A stretch of DNA of 64,000 nucleotides from Actinophytocola sp035995025 (GTDB taxonomy: Bacteria; Actinomycetota; Actinomycetes; Mycobacteriales; Pseudonocardiaceae). A program made the translations under genes and the position numbers. Each line of letters opens with the position of its first letter. Positions within the stretch are counted from its first letter, which is position 1. Shown piece by piece: positions 59,394 to 64,000 of this stretch. The notes below the pieces were generated by a model, which was not told the DNA's origin, searched no databases, and was given only the letters and a program-made list of their open reading frames with translations. Location of the stretch: contig DASYKY010000111.1 of the NCBI GenBank assembly GCA_035995025.1, positions 1-64,000 on the forward strand. Reading direction: 5' to 3'.

Positions 59394-59783
59394 CTAGCTC
59401 TTCTGCTGGGCGATCTGGATGAGGTTGCCGCAGGTGTCGTCGAGCACCGCGGTGGTCATCGGCCCCATCTCCGTTGGCTCCTGGGTGAAGCGCACGCCGA
59501 GGCCACGCAGCCGCTCGAACTCGGCCCGGACGTCGTCGACGGCGAACGAGGTGTAAGGAATGCCGTCGGCGACCAGCGCCTCCTTGAACGGCTTCACCGC
59601 CGGGTGGCCGCTGGGCTCGAGCAGCAGCTCGACGCCGTCCGGGTCCTGTGGGGACACCACCGTCAGCCACCGGTCCTCGCCCAGCGGGACGTCGTGCTTC
59701 GCCTGGAAGCCCAGCACGTCGGTGTAGAACTCCAGCGCGGTCTGCTGGTCGTCGACGAGCACGCTGGTCAGGTTGATCCTCAT
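59394..59783 (-). CDS. VOC-family (glyoxalase-like) protein
   Basis: 129 residues with the paired beta-alpha-beta-beta-beta modules of the vicinal-oxygen-chelate fold: INLTSVLVDDQQTALEFYTDVLGF ... GVRFTQEPTEMGPMTTAVLDDTCGNLIQI. Substrate unknown. ATG at 59783 behind AGAGGGGA, overlapping the ArsR stop (ATGA). Confidence 0.88.
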   Translation of the reverse strand: MRINLTSVLVDDQQTALEFYTDVLGFQAKHDVPLGEDRWLTVVSPQDPDGVELLLEPSGHPAVKPFKEALVADGIPYTSFAVDDVRAEFERLRGLGVRFTQEPTEMGPMTTAVLDDTCGNLIQIAQQKS

Positions 59784-60058
59784 GGCGGTCCCCTCTTGAG
59801 CCACCGCTCGACGATCGGTTCGAGCGGCCCGGTGTTGATGTAGTGGAACTTGTACCGGCCGTCGCGCCTGGTCTCGACCAGGCCGGCGGCCTCGAGAACG
59901 TCGAGGTGCTGCGAGATCGCCTGCCGCGACGAACCGAGCCCGTGCCTGGTGGTCAGTCGGGAGCAGATCTCGAAGAGCGTCTGTCCGTCCCGGTCGGCCA
60001 GCTCGTCGAGGATCGTCCGGCGCGTGGGATCGGCCAGGGCCTTGAAGACGTCACCCAC
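59780..60058 (-). CDS. ArsR-family repressor of the VOC gene
   Basis: 92 residues: winged helix DVFKALADPTRRTILDELADRDGQTLFEICSRL ... SSRQAISQHLDVLEAAGLVETRRDGRYKFHYI. GTG start at 60058. Coupled to the VOC gene. Controlled by the palindrome-containing promoter at 60072-60094. Confidence 0.9.
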   Translation of the reverse strand: MGDVFKALADPTRRTILDELADRDGQTLFEICSRLTTRHGLGSSRQAISQHLDVLEAAGLVETRRDGRYKFHYINTGPLEPIVERWLKRGPP

Positions 60059-60069
60059 GCGCCAACCAT

Positions 60070-60094
60070 AGGCAAGTCGTTACTTGCATGTCAA
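60070..60094 (-). promoter_or_regulatory. ArsR/VOC promoter with operator palindrome in the spacer
   Basis: Minus-strand TTGACA (60094-60089) and TATGGT (60070-60065), 18 bases apart. The perfect inverted repeat GCAAGT-CGTT-ACTTGC (60072-60087) fills the spacer, so a bound repressor would block polymerase. The downstream ArsR is the natural ligand. Confidence 0.7.
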
Positions 60095-61051
60095 CTAGAG
60101 CCAGCCCCGGTGCGCGGCCTGCACGCCGGCCTGGAACCGGGTCGTCGCGCCCAGCCGGTCGAGCAGCACGGCGATCCGGCGGGACACGGTCCGCCGCGAC
60201 AGCGACAGCCGGCGGGCGATCGCGTCGTCGGTGACCCCGGCGGCCATCAGCGAGACGATCCGGCTGTCCTGTTCGGACAGTGGGCCACGGTTGCCGGACA
60301 CCGGCACGCCGAGCGTCCACAGTGTCTCGAACAGGCCGGCGAACGCGTTCAGCAGGCCGCCCGCGTGCACGACGAGCGACTCGCCGACGCCGACCCGCTC
60401 CGGCTCGGGCACCAGCAGCGCGGTGCGGTCGTCGCCGATCATCAGCTTCACCGGCAGGTCGGCGAGCACCCGCGCGTCCTCGCCGTGCTCGACCATCCGG
60501 GTCATGCCGGCGAACAGGCCCGGGTCGTCGTAGACGTCCTGGTGATAGATGGTCCGGTAGCGCAGGCCGGCCGCCATCCGCCGGGTCTGCAGCTCCTCCT
60601 GCGCCTCGAAGTGGTGTGGCCGGCTGTGGTACGGCGGGCGGTCGAGCCAGCGGATGCGCTCGGTGGACCGCTCCTGCAGCCGCCGGGTGAGCGCGATGAG
60701 GTCCAGCGGATGGTCGATCGTCTCCACGGCCGGCGGACCGTGCGTGCCGCGGGCGAGCTGGTAGAGGTGGTCGAGCTCGGCGCAGGCCCGCCACAGCTCG
60801 GCGCGGCGCTCCTCCTCGGCGTGCAGCACCGCGGCGAGCACCCGGTGCGGCGGGCGGGCCTCCCACAGCTCGGCGGACTCGTCGACCAGCAGCACGGCGT
60901 CCGCGGCGGCCAGCTCGACGAGCGCGCCGCCGATCGCGGGGGCGGTGAGCCCGGTGTGCCGCGCCAGCTGGTCCGGCCGGCAGCGCCCGCGGGCGCTCAG
61001 CGTCCGGTAGACCCGGCCCTGGTCGCTGTCGGGGTCGAGGGCGTCCAGCAT
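60095..61051 (-). CDS. LuxR-type C-terminal HTH regulator (TrmB-like N-terminus)
   Basis: 318 residues. N-terminal winged helix (DQGRVYRTLSARGRCRPDQLARHTGLTAPAIGGALVEL), a middle phospholipase-D-like/TrmB-type domain, and a C-terminal LuxR helix-turn-helix (LSEQDSRIVSLMAAGVTDDAIARRLSLSRRTVSRRIAVLLDRLGATTRFQAG). Divergent from a secreted C39-like protein; direct repeats TG(G/A)CGCA in the gap are candidate sites. Confidence 0.88.
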   Translation of the reverse strand: MLDALDPDSDQGRVYRTLSARGRCRPDQLARHTGLTAPAIGGALVELAAADAVLLVDESAELWEARPPHRVLAAVLHAEEERRAELWRACAELDHLYQLARGTHGPPAVETIDHPLDLIALTRRLQERSTERIRWLDRPPYHSRPHHFEAQEELQTRRMAAGLRYRTIYHQDVYDDPGLFAGMTRMVEHGEDARVLADLPVKLMIGDDRTALLVPEPERVGVGESLVVHAGGLLNAFAGLFETLWTLGVPVSGNRGPLSEQDSRIVSLMAAGVTDDAIARRLSLSRRTVSRRIAVLLDRLGATTRFQAGVQAAHRGWL

Positions 61052-61069
61052 CGGCGCAGCGTAGCGAGA

Positions 61070-61106
61070 TGACGCACCGATCGTGGCGCATTCGCGCTAT
61101 GGCGCA
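61070..61106. promoter_or_regulatory. Three direct repeats TGRCGCA between LuxR-type regulator and C39-like gene
   Basis: TGACGCA at 61070-61076, TGGCGCA at 61084-61090 and 61100-61106, spaced 14 and 16 bases, in the divergent promoter region. Possibly binding sites of the LuxR-type regulator. Confidence 0.4.
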
Positions 61107-61190
61107 GGTGAGCCACGAGCCCGCACTGGTGCGGGCTACCGATCATGGCCACAGTTGGTGAGCAGTTCACCACAACTTCGGGGAGTTCCG

Positions 61191-61823
61191 TTGCGTACAC
61201 GCCTGCTCGCTGTGCCCATCACCGTTCTCGCCACCGTCGGCACCACCCTGCTGGTGCCGGCCGCCGCTTCCGCCGCCCCCGCGCCCGGCGCCGTGATCAC
61301 GTCCAATGTGCACGCCGCCGCCGACCACACCCTGCAGGTCGACTACCAGGTCCAGGAGACCGGCTACTGGTGCGGCCCGGCCGCGACCCGGATCGCGCTG
61401 TCGGCGCGCGGGATCTCCCGCAGCCAGTCGCAGCTCGCCGCCGAGCTGGGCACCACGCAGAACGGCACCGACTGGATCGGCCAGGTCACCGGCGTGCTGG
61501 GCAACTACGTCGGCTGGTACGAGACGAAGGAGATGCCGAACGACCCGCCGAGCCAGGCTCAGCGCGACCTGCTGTGGCGCGACGTCGTGCTGGACATCGA
61601 CAACGGCTACGCCATCGTCGCGAACATCGTCGCCCCGCCGAACAACCACCCGCCGGGCTACCCGAACGAGACGATCTACCACTTCTTCACGGTGATCGGC
61701 TACAACGACGTGGACCAGACGGTGCTCATCGCGGACCCGGCCTCGTTCAGCGGAAACCAGATCTACTGGCTGACGTTCAACCAGCTGGCCACCCTGATCC
61801 CGCCGAAGGGCTACAGCGCCTGA
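61191..61823 (+). CDS. Secreted C39-like cysteine peptidase domain protein
   Basis: 210 residues. Residues 1-31 are a Sec signal peptide (RTRLLAVPITVLATVGTTLLVPAAASA). The mature domain has the nucleophile Cys in ETGYWCGPAATRIALSARG, His in YHFFTVIGYN and Asp in LIADPASF, the Cys-His-Asp layout of C39/papain-like folds. TTG at 61191 behind GGGGAG. No leader-peptide transporter follows, so bacteriocin processing is unlikely. Confidence 0.86.
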   Translation: MRTRLLAVPITVLATVGTTLLVPAAASAAPAPGAVITSNVHAAADHTLQVDYQVQETGYWCGPAATRIALSARGISRSQSQLAAELGTTQNGTDWIGQVTGVLGNYVGWYETKEMPNDPPSQAQRDLLWRDVVLDIDNGYAIVANIVAPPNNHPPGYPNETIYHFFTVIGYNDVDQTVLIADPASFSGNQIYWLTFNQLATLIPPKGYSA

Positions 61824-61840
61824 CGGTGTGTGCGACCGGA

Positions 61841-61904
61841 GCGGTCCCGGCCACCCGTGCTCGGCGGGTCCGGCCGGGACCGCCCCGGCCGGCTTGCGCC
61901 GGCC
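61841..61904 (+). terminator. Tandem hairpin terminators after the C39-like gene
   Basis: First stem: GCGGTCCCGGCC (61841-61852) with its full complement at 61872-61883 and an inner ACCCG/CGGGT pair. Second: GGCCGGC-TTGC-GCCGGCC (61887-61904). The first begins 17 bases after the stop. Confidence 0.8.
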
Positions 61905-61952
61905 GTCGATCGCGAGGAGCAGCGCCGCGGCGCGTGCGGGATGCTGGCTCGC

Positions 61953-62330
61953 ATGGAGTTCTTGAGCAGCCGGATCATCGTGCGGCCCCGTGATCCGGAG
62001 CGGTCGCTCGTCTTCTACCGGGACACGCTCGGGCTCGCGGTCTACCGGGAGTTCCCCGGCGGCACGGTGTTCTTCACCGGCAACGGGCTGCTGGAGGTGT
62101 CCGGACACGGCGGCGACGGCCCGGGAGAAGGCATCATCCTGTGGCTGCAGGTGCGGGACATCGAGGCTACGACGCGTGAGCTGAGGCAACGGAATGTGCC
62201 CATTGTTCGCGAGGCTCGCGAAGAACCGTGGGGTCTGCTCGAAATGTGGATCGCGGACCCGGAAGGGTTACGGATCGTGCTCGTCGAAATACCCTCGGAA
62301 CATCCGCTCCGAAAAGACCGGCGAAATTAG
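61953..62330 (+). CDS. VOC-family (glyoxalase/bleomycin-resistance-like) protein
   Basis: 125 residues: EFLSSRIIVRPRDPERSLVFYRDTLGLAVYREFPGGTVFFTGNGLLEV ... WGLLEMWIADPEGLRIVLVEIP, the two VOC half-modules. ATG at 61953 gives the conserved start; ATG at 61941 is an alternative, and neither has a good ribosome site. Function unknown. Convergent with the 62590 gene, four bases overlapping at the stops. Confidence 0.84.
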   Translation: MEFLSSRIIVRPRDPERSLVFYRDTLGLAVYREFPGGTVFFTGNGLLEVSGHGGDGPGEGIILWLQVRDIEATTRELRQRNVPIVREAREEPWGLLEMWIADPEGLRIVLVEIPSEHPLRKDRRN

Positions 62331-62590
62331 GCGGCGGCCGGGGCGGCCAGTACGGCCTCGCCTGCCTCGGTGAGCTGGGCCGGTACGAGCTGGCCGACGC
62401 CACCGTTGGTCGAGGGCGCTATCAACCCTGCGTGCGCGAGCATGTGCGCCGTGTACTGGTCGCAGCAGGGCACGTTGTCGATGAAAAGGTCGGGCTCGCT
62501 GCTGCAGCTGATCTGCGCGCGACCGGCGACCACCGCGCGGAGCATGGAGACGGCCCTGTTGTTCAGGCTTTCGGACAGTTGGGCGGACAT
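62327..62590 (-). CDS. Hypothetical small protein with a CC motif
   Basis: 87 residues: SAQLSESLNNRAVSMLRAVVAGRAQISCSSEPDLFIDNVPCCDQYTAHMLAHAGLIAP. Mixed helical, three Cys (about residues 29, 42, 43), and Ala/Thr-rich end. It may be a small winged-helix-like or regulatory protein; not recognised. ATG at 62590 with AGGAAAC upstream. Confidence 0.62.
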   Translation of the reverse strand: MSAQLSESLNNRAVSMLRAVVAGRAQISCSSEPDLFIDNVPCCDQYTAHMLAHAGLIAPSTNGGVGQLVPAQLTEAGEAVLAAPAAA

Positions 62591-62795
62591 GGTCGTTGTT
62601 TCCTCGTGTACCTGTTCGGATCCCATTGGCGAGTCAAGTTGTAGCACTCGTCACTGACAATTCGTTGGATGATCGCGCATCCCGTTCGGTTTCATCGGAA
62701 TTCTTAACACGGCGTTACTACTCATGAGTACCCGGGGTGGACACAGATACAACCTGTAACCTGAGGTAGCAGTCCGAATAGGCTGAATGGACGCA
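62591..62795. other. A/T-richer intergenic region with palindrome TACTCATGAGTA
   Basis: 205 bases without a gene, upstream of the 62590 gene. It is less GC-rich than its surroundings. A perfect 12-base palindrome TACTCATGAGTA lies at 62719-62730, a possible operator or promoter element for the small gene. Confidence 0.5.
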
Positions 62796-63254
62796 TCAGC
62801 GATCCAGTTTCGCTCGTAGCCAGGCCGGCCAGCCGCGCGGACGCCGCGCCAGGGCGCCCAGCAGCCGCAGGCCGTCGAAGTTGGCGGTGCGGGCGGCGAT
62901 CAGTCCGTCCCGCAGCACGATCTTGTCCACGGTGACCCACTCGATCGGTTTGCGGCCGAACGTGCCGCGCAGGCGCAGCTCGACGAACACGGTGTTCTCG
63001 TCCACCGGCGCCCAGCTCACCAGCTCGCCCGTGAGGTCGGGGATGGTCGACAGCAGCTCGTCGAACACGTTCGCCAGGCCCTCGTGCCCGTGCGCGGTCG
63101 CGGCCAGCGGCTGGGTGAACGTCGCGTCGGGGTGGGTCAGGGCGACGAGGCCGTCGACGGTGGGCTCGGCCCACGCCTCGGCGAAGCGGCGCACGAACGC
63201 CGCCGTGTCGGTCTGGAACATGGCGGTCAAGGTAACCGAACCGGCGGTGTTCAC
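62796..63254 (-). CDS. SnoaL/NTF2-like protein
   Basis: 152 residues of the NTF2-like fold: TAAFVRRFAEAWAEPTVDGLVALTHPDATFTQPLAATAHGHEGLANVFDELLSTIPDLTGELVSW ... WVTVDKIVLRDGLIAARTANFDGLRLL. Such proteins act as isomerases, cyclases or binding proteins. The GTG at 63254 overlaps the glycosidase stop (GTGA); the internal ATG at 63221 starts the conserved domain and may be the true start. Confidence 0.82.
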   Translation of the reverse strand: MNTAGSVTLTAMFQTDTAAFVRRFAEAWAEPTVDGLVALTHPDATFTQPLAATAHGHEGLANVFDELLSTIPDLTGELVSWAPVDENTVFVELRLRGTFGRKPIEWVTVDKIVLRDGLIAARTANFDGLRLLGALARRPRGWPAWLRAKLDR

Positions 63255-64000
63255 CGGCCGGGGGACCGCGACACGGTGAACTCGCCGGCCGCCCGTGCCG
63301 CGACCACCGTCAGCCCGTCCCCGCGGCGCACCTCCGTCATCGCGTCCCCGCAGGTCACGTCGCCGCGGACGGCCGCGAGCGCGCCCGGCGCGAGCGCCCG
63401 GAACGTGACCGTGCCGTTGTCACACGAGACCGGCTCGGCGGTCGCGTACGCCACCTCGAGCCCGCCCACGGTCAGCTCCAGCGGCAGCATCAGCCCGTGC
63501 CGGCCGGGCAGCCGCAGCGTCTCGCCGCCCAGCAGCACCCGGCCACGCTCCGCGACGGTCAGCTCCTGCGGGTAGCCGGACAGGTTCATCGCGTGCAGGA
63601 TCCGCCCGCCCGCGCCGGTGCCGGTCAGCAGCACGACCCCGGGCACGGCCGCGGTGTGCGTCAGCGCGGGCGCCGCGCCGAGCGCGCCGAACGCGGTCCG
63701 CCACAGGTCCAGGTCGCACTCGTAGTCGGTGCTCAGCACGACCGCCCGCCCGGTGCCGGCCGGCACGTCGAAGCCGCAGCCGTGCCCGGTGGACAGCTCG
63801 CGCAGCACCACGTCGCCGGACGCGCACTCGTACAGCTCCGCGAACGCGGCACGGGTCTCCGGCCGGGGCGCGGCCCAGCCGTGCGCGGTGACCGACGTGA
63901 AGAACGCCCGCGTGCTGTGGATCGTGTCGAGCGGGGCCAGGCCGAGCGCGTCGCGCAGCAGCGTGCACGGCTCGCCCGTCATGTCCCGCGACGGCACCCG
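63251..64000 (-). CDS. C-terminal part of a glycoside hydrolase (beta-galactosidase-like)
   Basis: Last 249 residues of a longer protein entering from the right edge. The beta-rich segment GRILHAMNLSGYPQELTVAERGRVLLGGETLRLPGRHGLMLPLELTVGGLEVAYATAEPVS resembles C-terminal domains of GH35-type beta-galactosidases of streptomycetes. No catalytic residue is inside the window, so the family is tentative. Confidence 0.6.
   Translation of the reverse strand, partial: RVPSRDMTGEPCTLLRDALGLAPLDTIHSTRAFFTSVTAHGWAAPRPETRAAFAELYECASGDVVLRELSTGHGCGFDVPAGTGRAVVLSTDYECDLDLWRTAFGALGAAPALTHTAAVPGVVLLTGTGAGGRILHAMNLSGYPQELTVAERGRVLLGGETLRLPGRHGLMLPLELTVGGLEVAYATAEPVSCDNGTVTFRALAPGALAAVRGDVTCGDAMTEVRRGDGLTVVAARAAGEFTVSRSPGR

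Noticed and set aside
1..64000. tRNA, rRNA, IS elements, integrases or att sites
   Set aside because: None found: no cloverleaf, rRNA block, transposase motif or terminal inverted repeats were recognised on either strand.

Overview
The window comes from the chromosome of a very GC-rich actinobacterium. The suffixed repeats, the many GTG and TTG starts, four-base ATGA/GTGA gene overlaps, WXG100/PPE-like/EspG genes, a HelD-type helicase, an F420-type oxidoreductase and an iron-box-controlled siderophore operon suggest Pseudonocardiales, perhaps an Amycolatopsis relative. That placement is inference; no rRNA or tRNA gene was seen.

Layout. 1-8.3 kb: pyrimidine/beta-amino-acid catabolism (nitrilase-type amidase, NCS1 permease, PucR regulator, class III aminotransferase, CoA-acylating semialdehyde dehydrogenase), interrupted by a Nudix fusion protein and an AraC/GyrI regulator. 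8.5-13.1 kb: a small helical protein, a PPE-like protein and an EspG chaperone (type VII secretion substrates without the machinery), a short sigma factor, two membrane-anchored small proteins and a HtrA-like protease. 13.2-17.2 kb: an ArsR/SRPBCC pair, an S9 peptidase and an LLM oxidoreductase. 17.2-23.1 kb: an iron-regulated NIS siderophore operon (decarboxylase, N-hydroxylase, IucA/IucC synthetase) ending in a glutamine-synthetase-like ligase. 23.1-32.4 kb: an AtuA-like/acyl-CoA carboxylase/acyl-CoA dehydrogenase operon ending in its TetR regulator. 32.5-34.8 kb: HelD. 34.8-37.2 kb: a type VII polymorphic toxin operon (two WXG100 proteins, toxin with CdiA-like nuclease tip, immunity protein). 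37.4-43.7 kb: P450, a double-TetR regulator and fadA-fadB. 43.7-45.0 kb: an unknown membrane pair. 45.2-50.1 kb: KDPG aldolase, D-aminoacylase and D-amino-acid deaminase divergent from KDG kinase and RidA. 50.2-57.1 kb: a purine-to-allantoin operon (uraD, uraH, uricase, xanthine dehydrogenase subunits, 8-oxoguanine deaminase). 57.3-64 kb: a PAS-GGDEF-EAL protein with degenerate motifs, an ArsR/VOC pair, a LuxR-type regulator divergent from a secreted C39-like protein, small genes and the end of a glycoside hydrolase.

The points most worth following are: the glutamine-synthetase-like enzyme built into the siderophore operon; the ESX-type toxin-immunity operon; a roughly 108-base leader found in two copies in front of unrelated genes; and a family of 15-base GCGAGTCCAACG repeats that occurs as forward-then-inverted clusters in two operons and has also entered the reading frame of the AtuA-like gene.
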